From Lepraria neglecta (Eukaryota > Ascomycota > Lecanoromycetes > Lecanorales > Stereocaulaceae), in contig CM065646.1 of NCBI GenBank assembly GCA_033220425.1, positions 1,495,501-1,559,500 of the forward strand: DNA of 64,000 bases. Direction: 5' to 3'. The translations under genes were made by a program, and so were the position numbers. Below the pieces are notes generated by a model. That model searched no databases and had not been told where the DNA came from. It saw only the letters and a program-made list of their open reading frames with translations. How positions within the stretch are numbered: the first letter of the stretch is position 1; each line of letters begins with the position of its first letter. Positions 34,664-46,851 of this stretch are shown here, piece by piece.

Positions 34664-36794
34664 TCAAATGATTATCAAGATCTTCTCTCTAGCGTCTAGA
34701 TACCAATCAATAGAAGTAGAAGAACAACCAATCCGTTTATATGAGTTGTCGTCTAGAGAAGAGCGCCTCAGAACCAATGAGTAGACTCCTTCTTTAAGAG
34801 CACAACAGATGCATAATACATCATCACCAGTCTGACAGACACTTTCGTCTTGCGGTGCATCCATAAAGAATTTTACGTTTTGTATTTCCTGTGGCTGCTT
34901 CGGCCAATGCCGATTCATCTGCCAGATATTGCTAGCAGGAGGAGTTTCTCCAACTACTGCCTGCACCACCAACCCAGAAACCTTCAGAAATCCATCTGAA
35001 ACGCGTCCAGTTGGATCACTACCAGTAGGCGAGCAATGCACTTCGAATATCTTAAGAGCACCCACCCTATCATCCGCTTCATAGCTTGGCCCGGAGTAAA
35101 CTGTGGGAATATTTGGGAGATCGAATTCAACATTAGCACCTACGACAGACGCCCATCACCACGAGGGAGCTCTATAACCCTGCGGTCGCCGTCCATTTGC
35201 TGTATGATTATACAAAAGTAGTTGACCAGCAAGCTGCGCTTCCCAGGGGCCCGTCAGATACCTAACCAGATAAGGTCTGTCCACAAACTTGGCCAAGCCT
35301 GATATAGCCGGTAGGCGATCCGACTCCACGGTCAGTCCCAGTCCATTGTAGAATCGGACCAATGTTTACCATATCTCAGCAATGCTCCTTTTGCCGCCTC
35401 CTAGTAGTTGTCGAAAATCTTTTGCCGCCTCTGGATTCAGAGCTTGCCTGGAGTATAATGGTAACCAGTGGTCATCCTTCCCACACTCGCAATGCGTGGT
35501 GGTTGCAGACTCCCATACGATCTCTGAAGCCGTGAAGTGTAAAATCCTATTTCTAAGGTACCAGCAGCGGTATAAATATGTATGAGCACATACAAGACTA
35601 CGCGGAGCAATTCATTAGAAGCGTTATCTGTATTGGCTAGACTATCGACGCATAAAGAAACTAAAAGACCGCTCATCATCTCTGTGGTCGATGAGCTTGA
35701 TCGAGTTGAGAAAATCCCCATGTCTCTCGGAGAGAAAGCCTTCATTGCCATCTTTGGTCACAGTTGCAGCAACTGCGAGATCTACATTGTGATAAATGGA
35801 CGCCATTTGGGCAGCTCGGACTTCCCAATCATGAAGATCGTCCTGAATAATGCATAAAGAATCTATCCAGAGGTAGGAAAACCCCAATTCTCAGGTCACG
35901 GTAACTGCATCCTAAAATGTTTTGGATATTGTACTAAAAGGATGCCTCGTTTCCTTTGCTCAAACGTCGCCTTTGTGGTAGTGATGACACGAGACTCGCC
36001 CTAGCAATGACTGAGGGCCACGTACGAGACTTACTCACCGTGGCTCTCATACAGTCGTGGTTCTCCAGTACTGGGCCGCACATCGATAACCCGATTCGGT
36101 AGGGAATACAGCTTAGCCGTCTTACAAGCAGGGTGGTTTTCTTTGCATTGCTTTATCCAGCTTGCTATCAGCTCGAAACATAGCGTGAAGGCTGCATGTT
36201 GGGCTATGTGTCTGGACGCTCCAAACTCCGACCAAAGACTGGTACCCTCTTGTTTCATCAGCGACTAGAGTCCTCCCAGACAGAGAAAAACTTTGGTAGC
36301 TGATTATGTAGAACCAAAAATGGCTGCCTTCGTTTATTGACTGAAGAGACGAACGATGAGAAGTAAACATAATTGAGAGGTATCACCAAAAGAACTTTAC
36401 TCTTGAAAAATCCTCTCACAGATATGGTCTCCATGTGTTCATGTATCAGTTGCAGATGGATGGGTGGGCGCCAGACTTTGGACTTACCGATGGCCGTAAA
36501 TAATTGCAAGGTTGTCGTGCCGAGAATGACTTCTATCGGAAACCCTCCATTCTTCTCAATCTTGACCCAATACTCGTTCCATTGCCAGTCATTCCACTTG
36601 TGTCTAAGCTCGGGGATGCCTTGCCAAATTCCACTGCAAACCTGGCATCCAACAGCAGCATACTTCTCCATTGCTAGTCGTGGTACCCATGCAACATCAT
36701 TCTCCGAGTGTTCATGCGTTTGGCTGCAGGTTGCCCATAATATTATCGGTGTTATGACGGCTGATTTGATATGAAGACAAGTAAAATTCAACAA
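34664..36794 (-). pseudogene. heterokaryon-incompatibility (HET) domain protein, decayed
   Basis: From 36794 downward the minus strand reads an N-terminal Cys/Trp-rich region and ASWIKQCKENHPACKTAK with LPNRVIDVRP, the standard HET prelude. The HET core follows: ATFEQRKRGI, GFSYLWIDSLCIIQDDLHDW and RAAQMASIYHNVDLAVAAT. Then come LSPRILHF-type sequence, AISGLAKFVDRPYLVRYL and the C-terminal WASVVGANVEFD segment. In-frame stops sit where relatives have Gln (TAG near 35903) and Arg (TGA near 35894) and after RAPSW (TGA near 35154), along with other interruptions. HET proteins cause cell death when unlike strains fuse; this copy cannot make a full protein. Confidence 0.78.
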
Positions 36795-37287
36795 AGCGAG
36801 TGAGAGCGTATGCCACGTGCCGCTTTACCGTCCATGGTAAGTCCTACCCGGGAGATATCTAACCGCGCGACAGGGGCAAATCTTCTCCTGATTCGACAAC
36901 TATAACAGCAGAGTTCCGATGGAACGGCCAGATCATCCTGGGACCGTTCGATAAACAAGGTCGCATGACGCCAGCGAGCATGGTGGGTGCGAGGAAAATA
37001 CCTGGGCCAATGGAACGAGCAGAGGAAGCGAGAAGAGGGGAAAGATAAGATGCTACTACCGCAGCGGTCCACCCACTCGCCTGGACCCGAAAGTGGGCGA
37101 GAGACCGTACATTTGACATCGGCTTCTTATCAGGGCATCGTACCGCCTATCACCAAGATGGATCGGACGGAATACCACATGGCGCCGGCTACCGGTGACT
37201 ACTTCTATCTCGCCATTTCCAATCTGCGAGGCTGGCCATCTTGACTTCTACGCACGAGCCTTGGCAGTATACATCTTAATCGATAAC
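36795..37287. promoter_or_regulatory. upstream region of the permease gene
   Basis: 493 bases between the HET remnant and the permease ATG. It should contain the permease promoter. No binding site can be named. Confidence 0.35.
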
Positions 37288-39382
37288 ATGGCCGACTTCG
37301 AACCGATTCGCGGCCAGAGCGTCGCGAGTGCATCAGGTCGCAAGAAGAGCGTCGCGGAGGAGCCTGTCTCGTCTGTCCTCAAAGGCGGCGAGATCCCAAT
37401 CTACAGCGAACACGAATTGACCGCCGATGAAGAGGTTCTGGCAGCGTTGGGCTACAAGCCCGAGTTCAAGAGAGAGTTCAGCTTGTGGACGACGTTCTGC
37501 GTCAGTTTCGCTGTCTTGGGCTTGCTGCCGAGTTTCGCCAGTACACTATACTATGTGAGATGGACCAAAGACAAGAGGTTGAAACACTCCGCTGATATCA
37601 GCACTAGGGCATGGGATACGCAGGTACACCGGGTATGGTGTGGGGGTGGCTCATTGCTATGTTCTTCATCCAATGCGTCGCTATGAGCATGGCCGAGCTG
37701 TGTTCGTCAATGCCTACAAGTGGAGGACTATACTACGCTGCAGCGGTTCTGGCACCTCCAGGATACGGCCCACTCGCGGCCTGTAAGACATCGCAAACAC
37801 ACTACGGATAGCTTGGAAAGTTGACAAAATTTCAGGGTTGACTGGTTGGTCGAATTGGATGGCCCAAGTGACTGGCGCGCCCTCCGTGGATTATGCATTG
37901 TCTGCAATGCTTTTGGCCGGTGCTTCGATCACACATCCCGACTTTGTACCTCAGAACTATCAAATTTTCCTGCTGACTACCCTTATAATGTGCATTCATG
38001 GGTGCATCAGCAGTATGCCTACCAAGTGGATCGCCAATTTCAACTCCGTCGGATCTACATTCAACATCATTGCATTGTTCATTGTCATCATCCTCATACC
38101 AGCTTCAACGAATAGACAGAGTCAAGGCCTCCCACGCTTCACCAACTCAAAAACCGTGTGGGGCGATTTTTATGCTGGAACCGATTTTCCAAATGGTGTT
38201 GCGCTGCTTATGACCTTCGTCGCAGTCATCTGGACTATGAGGTAGGCTTTCTCCCGTGTGAATTCCAAATCCCTCGCTGAATGTACCGACAGCGGCTACG
38301 ATGCCCCCTTCCACTTGAGTGAAGAATGCTCTAATGCAAATATCGCTGCTCCGCGGGCAATCGTCCTCACTTCCGGTGTCGGAGGAACCTTTGGCTGGTT
38401 CCTACAATTGGTGGTAGCCTACACAGTCATCGATATCGACGGCGTGCTGGGTTCAGATCTCGGCCAGCCATGGGCTTCATACCTCCTCCAAGTTCTACCC
38501 CAGAAGACAGCTCTCGCAGCACTGGCTCTGACAATTATGGCCGCTTTCTCTATGGGACAGGGGTGCATGGTAAGAAACTCGCGCCTCACTGTATCCACGG
38601 TAAGAGCCATTTTTCTGACGTCTGTATCAGGTTGCCGCCTCCAGAGTGACATTCGCCTATGCCCGCGATGGTTGCTTCCCCTGCTCATGGTGGATATCGC
38701 GCGTAAACCGCCGCACTCAAACACCAGTTAACGCAGTCTGGTTCAATACGGTCCTCGGCATTTGCATGACCTTACTCATTTTCGGTGGCCCATTAGCGGC
38801 GGGCGCTCTCTTCTCAATCGCCGCCGTTGCTGCATTCGTCGCTTTCACGATTCCCATCTTCATCAGGGTGTTCTTTGTGGGAAATAGGTTCAGGCCAGGA
38901 CCCTGGAACTTGGGACGATACAGCATATACATTGGCAGTGCGGCCTGTGCTTTCGTCTTGTTGATGGTGCCGATCTTGATGCTGCCGAGTTTGACTGGGT
39001 CGGACCTCGAGTAAGTGACATCACGTCGGTGTGAAGAGCACGTTGGGCTGACTTGGTGGCAGTGCGACTTCAATGAACTGGACATGCCTTGTATACGGAG
39101 GTCCAATGACATTCGTTGTTATTTATTGGTTTGTCGATGCACACAAATGGTTCAAGGGTCCCAAGGTACGTCGTTTTTTTATCGTTACGTACACACGTCG
39201 GGTAATGGCGTGCTGACTTGTTTCGCTACTAGGTCAACATCGAGCATCAAATGCTTGGTCGAGAGGGTAACGTGATTGATGGCAAGGAAGCCGGTGCACA
39301 AGACAGCGGCGACTCCAGCGCCGGCAGTATTACGAAGGAGGACAGACAGTTCGACGACAAGTTGGCCGCGGATCTTGCCTAA
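37288..39382 (+). CDS. APC-superfamily amino acid / GABA / choline permease
   Basis: Seven exons (37288-37554, 37608-37782, 37836-38241, 38293-38569, 38631-39010, 39063-39165, 39233-39382) splice in frame to about 585 residues. The N-terminal cytoplasmic tail leads to LAALGYKPEFKREFSLWTTF, the entry signature of fungal APC permeases. Then comes helix 1, GYAGTPGMVWGW, AMSMAELCSSMPTSGGLYY (helix 2-3 with the conserved Ser-x-Pro-x-Ser-Gly-Gly), WSNWMAQVTGAP, SGYDAPFHLSEE, AASRVTFAYARDGCFPCSWW and NRRTQTPVNAVWF. About twelve membrane helices can be counted. The pattern fits the Uga4/Hnm1-like (GABA, choline, related amines) branch. The C-tail is Asp/Ser-rich with lysines suited to ubiquitin-regulated turnover. 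All introns are short GT-AG. Confidence 0.88.
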
Positions 39383-40009
39383 ATGATGAATGTATTGGGT
39401 ACTCTTACTTGATTTGATTTCTTGTATAGGATTCCATGATAGGTTGACGAATGCGGTTAGCCTGCGCTTCAGTCGTGGCTTGGCATTTCTCCGCTCCGGG
39501 AGTTGCGATTATCCGAAAAGAAAATAGGATGACTATATACACGATTTCACATTACCATAAGCTCCTGTCCAGCCCCATAGGTTGACACGATAATTCCCCA
39601 CAATTCCCAATATGCACGCACGTATATACAATATACCTTATTTACCATCTATTGCTATCTTCTACTTTTACTGGCCATTAATCTCCGATCCTGGTTGGTT
39701 TCTGCACTAATCTCACCGCCCAATGCTGTTGATCCGCTTTTCGACAGCCCATCTACCGTTTGAGGATCCGAAATGGTGGGGCGGAGACCCGGCAGAAATG
39801 CGGGGGCACCGAGACCGTTGGAGATGAACATCTTCTTATTTAAGTCGCGTCTGACTGTCCCACTTTTGGCTGAGTTCATCCTCGTATATATGTGAATTTT
39901 TACCTGTGTAACTAATCTCTACTACCTATATAATACCTCTCCCTCTTCCTGCTGATGAGGTCATCGGTCAACCCCACACAAATTTCTCGCCCCCACAAAC
40001 CTAACAGAC
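39383..40009. promoter_or_regulatory. 3' flank of the permease and promoter of CYP53
   Basis: 627 bases between tandem plus-strand genes. TATATAATAC at about 39927-39936, some 75 bases before the CYP53 ATG, may be a TATA element. Confidence 0.4.
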
Positions 40010-41824
40010 ATGGGTCTCACCTCACTCCTCCTCTCACCCTACACGCTCCTTCTCCTCCCTATCATCTACTACCTCCTCCCCTACATCCGCAATCGCGCCA
40101 TTCGCGACATCCCTGGCCCAAAGCTAGCGGCTTTCAGCAACCTCTGGCTGCTGTACCAATGCCGTCGCGGGAGGAGATACCTCTCGGTTGATCAGGCGCA
40201 TAAGAAGTTTGGACCATTGGTGAGGGTACAGCCAGATCATGTGTCTGTGGCGGATCCAGAGGCGATTGGGGTTGTTTATAGTCATACGGGAGGGTGGTTG
40301 AAGAGGTGGGTCGTCCGATCTTTTTGCTTTTGTCTGGTATTTGTGTCAACGACATAGGCTGATTTGAGGATTGTGTGAGCAGTGACTACTACGATGCCTT
40401 CATCTCCATCCAACGCGGCCTTTTCAATACGAGGGATCGAGCTGAACATACTCGCAAGAGGAAGACTGTGTCACATACATTCAGTGCAAAGAGCATTGGG
40501 CAGTTCGAACAGTACATGACCTACAACCTGCAAGAGCTCGTGAAGCAATGGGATAGGATTTCTTCTACAGCAATAGGCGGAGGGGGGCAGTGGGCTGAGA
40601 TGGATTGCTTGCATTGGTTCAATTACTTGGCTTTTGACATCATTGGTGATCTGGTGAGCTCGCACAATTTTGGAAATTACAGCCGCAAGACCTTGCTGTC
40701 ATCATGAGGTGGAAGTTGAGCTGATAAATTCTGTGATAGGCCTTTGGCGCCCCCTTCGGCATGCTCTCCAAAGGCCGCGACATCGCCGAAGTAAAAATGA
40801 CCCCCAACAGCCCCACCACCTACGCCCCCGCCATCGAAGTCCTCAACCGCCGCGGCGAAGTCTCCGGCACAATCGGGTGTCTCCCCTGCATAAAACCCTA
40901 CGCCAAATACCTCCCCGACAGCTTCTTCCGCAACGGTGTTCGCGCAGTCGAAAACCTCGCCGGCATAGCCGTCGCTCGTGTAAATGCGAGATTGGAGGCC
41001 CCGGATGAGGAGAAAGGGAGAAGGAAGGATTTACTTGCTAGATTGATGGAGGGGAAAGATGAGAATGGGAATAAGTTGGGACGGGAGGAGTTGACGGCTG
41101 AGGCGTTGACGCAGCTGATTGCTGGGAGTGATACCACGTCTAATACTAGTTGTGCGTGGTTGTATTGGACGCTTAAGACACCGGGGGTCATGGAGAGGTT
41201 GCAGAAGGAATTGGATGCTGCTATACCTGATGGTGTGGTGGTGCCTGAGTTCGAGACTGTGAAGGATTTGCCTTAGCATGTCCCCCTTCTTCCTCCTTTT
41301 CTCTCCTCTCAAGGTGCTGGTACTGACTGTTGATTTTTGGCAGCCTCCACAAAGTCATCAACGAAACCCTCCGCATACACTCCACCTCCTCTCTCGGCCT
41401 CCCCCGCGTCGTTCCCCCCGGCTCAGGCGTCACCATCTGCAACCACCATTTCCCACAAGGCACCGTCCTCTCTGTCCCTGCCTACACCATCCACCACTCG
41501 CCTGTCATCTGGAACCCCAACAACGACCCAACCTTCGAGCCTGAAATCTTCAACCCCGACCGCTGGGACGAGAAACACCTCACCGAGAAACAAAAGGGGG
41601 CTTTCATTCCCTTTAGCTATGGACCAAGGGCGTGCGTGGGACGGAATGTGGCGGAAATGGAACTGGCGCTTATTTTTGCCAGTGTGGCGAGGAGGTATGA
41701 GTTTGTGCTTCGAGAGGAGGGGAAGTTGGAGACGAGAGAGGGATTCTTGAGGAAGCCGGTTAGGTGTTTGGTTGGGATGAAGAGAAGGCGGGGGGGTGAG
41801 ATGGGTGTGGATGCTGGAGGGTGA
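40010..41824 (+). CDS. cytochrome P450, CYP53 family (benzoate 4-hydroxylase)
   Basis: Four exons (40010-40305, 40383-40653, 40740-41275, 41344-41824) give about 527 residues. An N-terminal membrane anchor is followed by RDIPGPKLAAFSNLWLLYQC, TRDRAEHTRKRKTVSHTFS, DCLHWFNYLAFDIIGDLAFG, the I-helix AGSDTTSNTS, ExxR (NETLRIHST), LPRVVPPG, NPDRW and the haem loop FSYGPRACVGRN with its Cys. Several blocks are near-identical, from memory, to Aspergillus BphA, the ER benzoate para-hydroxylase that starts benzoate breakdown via 4-hydroxybenzoate, with NADPH-P450 reductase as partner. Intron 3 begins with GC rather than GT (GCATGT at 41276); this splice restores the expected LPYLHKVINE. It lies downstream of an amine/amino-acid permease. 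Intact, with no odd residues in the key motifs. Confidence 0.92.
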
Positions 41825-43199
41825 GGCGGGATGATGGCAATGAGATAAACAGCGGGTGCGTAGTTGGCTAATCAAGCTAGGGGGATGAAATTGTAAATAT
41901 TATGACTCACGATGAACGATGAGATGCTAGTATGCTGAGGTGGCTGAATAGAGGGGGTTAATAATGAAGAAACGTTCAGGAAATTCGATGAACGATGGCT
42001 TCATGCACCTTGTCGTCAGAAATGACACGCGACGGGTTCCTGCAGTTTCCCTCCCCCTGAATGAGCTTGGGTGTTTGTGCATGGCGTTGACATCATGTTG
42101 CAGGCAGCCGAATTCTCAGGGCAGAAGGCAAGGAGCATTGAGCCGTTATACTACGTACTACCGCGAAGAGTATTCCCCTCGGCAGTGTGATCGTCAATAT
42201 GGCTGCTTGATGCGTGCTGAGTGCGAGATAATCGGTGTACCTAAATGAGGTTTCTTCGTCGTACCCTTTGAACGCCGTGGCTTATTTCTGCTTTCGAAGA
42301 ACATCGGTTCAGAAAGAGTTTGCTCTAAACAGGTAGAATTTGCGAGATGCTTGCTTTTCGAGAGCGGAAAGTTGAATGTTTTGAGCTCAAAGAGAGTAGA
42401 AATTACGGCTGTCACTGCTGGTGAGGTGTGTGAGACTAAACATAATCTACTCGATAGCAGCGGGAAGTGGAGATGTCTCTGCTGAAGAACAACCAAGGAT
42501 TTGGACATTGCAGTATCATATTCCTGAGAATGCCCGAGAGTACTCTTTCGATAAGATGGAGGAGGGGTGTTTTATGCTCAAAGATACCAGTAGATTCTGG
42601 AGACAACACATGGGCTAAGGCTGTAGCGATGAATGGTCAATGAACAATCAACTGCCTGTGCCCTTGGCAGATGATCCAAGTCATTGAATGCTCAGCATAT
42701 CAGCTTTGGCTTCCAGGGATGTCGGAGATGGTGGCCAGAAACGGGTAATTGTCGTCATAAACTTGGAGGAACCCATGGTCTTGCAGGAACAAGCGAACCA
42801 CACCCATGATGCAGGACGAGTCCCTGTAGATCCAAGGCTACTATTGACCATCGTAGGTGTACTATCTTTCTAAAGTGCTCCTGCCGGTCACACTCCCGCG
42901 TGTTGATCGAAACGCAAGTTTGATTGACTGCATCGCGCAAGGTTTTGGGGTTGCTGAAAGATTGCAGACGAGCCTCTACTTGCTTCGATCAGACCGGAGT
43001 GGTGGCTTCATAGATCTACAAGATGATATTGACAAGAGTGTCCAACCTCAGTCTAGCTCTTGGGTAACTTACTTGTCCAAAATCCTTTCCAGTGCAACAA
43101 GAGAGCTGTCACAAGGTACGGATAGTCTCCTCAGCATTGCTATGAGGGATAGGGTCGGAAGACATGCCGCAATGCTACAGTAAGCGGCTCTTCTTAGTC
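41825..43199. other. long intergenic stretch, no gene recognised
   Basis: Frames on both strands between 41964 and 43183 have no domain. The plus frame at 42857-43183 has fair composition (FGVAERLQTSLYLLRSD) but no start context or family. Confidence 0.4.
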
Positions 43200-43660
43200 C
43201 TTACAATATGTGATGCAGATCAAAGTTCTTTGTGGAATGTTCGTGCAGTAGTTGCAGCGCGCTCCACGCTTGTCGCCAATCATAGCTTGGAATGTCATCA
43301 TAGACGGCAGGATGAACAAGACAGCGCAGGCCAGAGAAATATGCAACTATTCCTACCAAGGTATCTCGACACCTTGACCCCAAGTCACAATCAATTTACC
43401 GCAACCGGACTTGGCTCCGTGATCTGGGATGTTGAATCTGAAGTCCTGCAGGTCCTTCCATAATGGAGTCCTTTAACAGAGACTTCTCAGCTGTGAGGGA
43501 CCACTTGAGGTGTGATAGCATTCTGATCCTCCAGGAGAGGTTCAGACCTGACTTTAAAATGGCTACGGTCTCTAGATATCGTCTTGCGGTGGCCCTGTCA
43601 ATGTGAAGTTCTTTGAGGTTATCAGACTCTAGATGCCAACTCGCTGACTCCAGACTAACC
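43200..43660 (-). pseudogene. possible STAND/NACHT-protein N-terminal fragment
   Basis: A minus-strand frame reads ESASWHLESDNLKELHIDRA, TARRYLETVAILKSGLNLSW and LSHLKWSLTAEKSLLKDSI. This resembles the helical region that precedes the NACHT module in fungal STAND proteins (a loose pattern of LKW followed by a charged helix). A DFRFNIPDHGAKSGCGK-like string in another frame could be a worn P-loop. Stops follow. The call rests on weak pattern similarity only. Confidence 0.25.
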
Positions 43661-44762
43661 GCGCCACGCTTGGCAAATGGCCATCCCTTTTCACCTCGGC
43701 CGTCTCTTCGACCATTCTTTGATAACTAATGGTGCACGATGATGTAGCAGATCCCTGAGTCCTGCTTGCCGTCCCGTCTCAAAGAGACACGGCGGCCATT
43801 AGCTGAAAGCCAGAGTCCGTCCCCCACGCTTCTTACTCGTTGAACCCTTCTCGGGTCTTTCCGTATGTGTATGAAGCCTCCTGTACCTGCGTCATCAATA
43901 TGCCGGCTGCTCATCTTTGTGGGGAAGACTGGGTGTGTCGAGACGGCGACTTCCCAGGCGGCTCACCGCACCATAATAGGAATCCTTAGCAGTTTTGAAT
44001 ATGAAAACTATTTTGAATGCACACAGTCAATAATTGTTTCCATTACGTTGCCCTTATAGAACAAGCTCGTCACCATAAGCTCAACCATAAGCTTCTCGGG
44101 CGATGGTGACGATGGCAATGGTTGACGGTCACTACTTCTTGGGTCGACCGCTCGCCTTCGGAGGCCAAGCGACTCACTATTATGCTATCAAAATTAAGCG
44201 CGCGAATGGGACTATCATGCGAATGAAGAAACCCACACTATTTCCGCAGAGCTTGAGTCAGAAGCGATTGGCGAAACCTAGGCTCGTTAGCTATGGGGGC
44301 CGTTATGGCTTGAGACCGTCATATAATCTATTCAAAGATCTTCACGTTTTGTTTCTGCCACACGAAACACTCGCTAAACAAGCCAGAGTATGGCACATGT
44401 CCCGGACGCGGTCCAAACCTGGGGAAGATCGTACTTTCAATCAGGGATACTCGGATCTCTCCGCATAAGCTTCAAATTACCTTCTTCTTGTGTCGGAGTG
44501 TGGTCTGTCAGTGGTCGTTGCTTCGCTAATGTTTTGAATGATCGGCATGGTATGACGATGTAGTATCGTGAGACGCAAAGCCTCAAAGGACTCGTAGGTG
44601 GTATGACAAGTTTTGCAGCCAGTCTCTTCTATTTAAGAAAGTGATGTCTCGCAATTAGTTGTCTTCTTCATCGAATCTTCACAGTCGCATCTATCAAGAC
44701 ATCCCATCTCACGGTATTTGACTTCTCCTTACGCTGCTCTACTATCTTGAAATATCTCCATC
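43661..44762. other. intergenic, possible promoter of the secreted protein
   Basis: An open plus frame at 44103-44468 (121 codons, basic, no hydrophobic leader) has no recognisable family and is not called a gene. TATTTAAG near 44630 lies about 130 bases before the secreted-protein ATG and may serve as TATA box. Confidence 0.4.
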
Positions 44763-45534
44763 ATGTTCGGCACTCATACCTCCATCGCCCTGCTCGCGGC
44801 ATTGATCACACTCGTCACGAGCCTTCCAGCGCCTCAGCCCCAGACTACGACTGGTCCACACATTATTGGCGGCGAATGCCAGGAACAGACTTCCAATTAC
44901 ACCGTCCTCTCGCAAAACCCCGTTCTGGCGACCCCAGCGTTGGTCACCGGCTCTACTTGCGAAGCAGGACCAGAAGGTAAGCACTCACTCAATCATCCAC
45001 ATATCTCAGGACCATGAGTTCATTTTCGAAATAACAGGCTGCACCATCGCCGAAGGAAAGACATTTGCAGTATCCATAACCGTTACCACAGGAGGCTCAG
45101 CAACACTAAATTTGTAAGTTTCTACAAGCCTCCACACAGGCGTTGAAACAACAATGGTTGACTTCTACCCCAGCGGTGACATTGCTTCCGCCGGCATCGA
45201 CGCCTCGGTATCAATCGGCACAACAAATTCCACAGCAATCACTACATCAGTAGAGTGTCCGCCAACTTGTGACTGTGGCCTGCAAGCCGTGGCGCACATG
45301 TACCATATCACTGGCATCCACAACGTGGTTAGCGTCAACCCGGAATATACACGCGGACCAGAATGCGATGGAGAGCAGAATGTTGCGTATCCCTATGACG
45401 TGCTGGTACCCGTCGTAGTACCTGGTGGTGTTCCGAATGCGGATGCTAGAGTGGATTTCTCCGCTTGCAGAGTGGGAGGCACGTTTTGCGGGCCCTATGA
45501 TAAGCCGTTGATTCCTCTTTGCCCTGGGACATAA
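44763..45534 (+). CDS. Cys-containing small secreted protein
   Basis: Three exons (44763-44976, 45038-45113, 45174-45534) give about 216 residues. Residues 1-20 form a signal peptide (SIALLAALITLVTSLPAP). The mature part has about ten cysteines, with a CPPTCDCG cluster near the middle and GGTFCGPYDKPLIPLCPG at the end. An Asn-Tyr-Thr and an Asn-Ser-Thr site suit glycosylation. The last intron is placed at 45114-45173 because the nearer acceptors create a stop. The family is not recognised. Size, secretion and paired cysteines are the usual traits of fungal secreted effectors or wall proteins, but no virulence role can be claimed. Confidence 0.72.
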
Positions 45535-46851
45535 TCGTTATACCTGAGTTGCTCAACCCATAACTTTACGTATCATCACAAATGCATAACAGTCTGTCCA
45601 CATAGTTTTCAAGCCTTCAATAGCGATCGTAGCACTGAGTTGGGTGCAATTTAGTCAGTCATTCTGTTCGAGGAGTGATTGAGGGTAGCTCATCGGAAAA
45701 CGTGGTCTATTCCGTTCTGAGCTTGACTGATCAAAGCTTGCTTCCGTGGAGACAAGGGCCCACACTATGCGGTATCTAAGCGGTCGTATCTAAAGGAGAG
45801 GCTTTCCGACGGTGGCCATTCGGGATCACGTGAGAAAGCCCCAACATTGGCCCATCTAACAAGGGTGATCAACATCGCTAACGTCCATTGCACAATGATA
45901 TATGTCATCTGCAGGTACCATTGGGCATATGCGACTACCAAGGCGGGTCGCACGGAGGCCTGCAGTAGGTCATCGAGCCGTTGCGGGAGGAGTGGTGGAG
46001 GTGTCATGTGAGACTTTTCGGCACGCGCGCATGTCATCATACAACTTTATCTTCTACACCATTCTTTGCCATTGTCCAAACATACGAGTAATACACACTT
46101 TCGAGTTCATGAGTATGATCTTTGATAATCCTGGCGTCGATAGCACGGCAGGGGACAAAGCGGCGATATTTTTGAGAACCAAGTCCTACAACAGGAGTAC
46201 GCAAGATACACGGCGAAGATGATCAGCAAGAAGATGCTGTTCTAAATGGTCCCAGATTTGCCCGAGTGGACTGCCGACATGGTGACGAGTATTAAGCTTG
46301 GCCCGAAAGTTACCACTTAAATGCACCACATCTTAGGATGCTCAGATGCCTCCAATACTCGGCATCATCAACCGCATACTGAGAGGCCTGCTATGCTTCG
46401 AGCAGTATCCCTTACAGCGATCTATATAATTTATGTCGCCTATATCGTGTTTTTGGTCTCTTATTCTCGGGTGAGACATTCGGCACGAGTGCAGCGCACA
46501 ATACTCTTCTTGCTCAGCCTGACAGTTCGTATGGAGGTCAAGCGTGACCAATCATCATGACCTCTTGTCCATGACTAACATTTCCATCCCACTCTCCAGC
46601 CTTCAGACTCGCAACTCTCCCTTTCACTGTCGTTTCCGTCGCTGCTGCTGCTATGCTCGAACCAATGTCAGTGCGATAGTCTCTTGCACACAAAATTTTC
46701 ACGACATACAAAGCTTTTTGGCTTTCTTCTTCGCATTAGGCTCGCCCTGTTTAACTTTCTTTAAATTCTGTACCGATACCGCTTAGGAGAAGGCAACCCA
46801 CCGCATACCAACCAAGCTTGCCTCCGTCTTCTCGCCTCTACTCACTCAGCA
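45535..46851. other. intergenic, no gene recognised
   Basis: Short frames only. The last ~250 bases before 46852 are pyrimidine-rich (tcc and ctc runs), as is common in fungal promoters and 5' untranslated leaders. Confidence 0.4.

Noticed and set aside
44103-44468. 121-codon plus-strand frame
   Set aside because: Basic, with no domain, secretion signal, partner exon or conserved motif; chance is not excluded.
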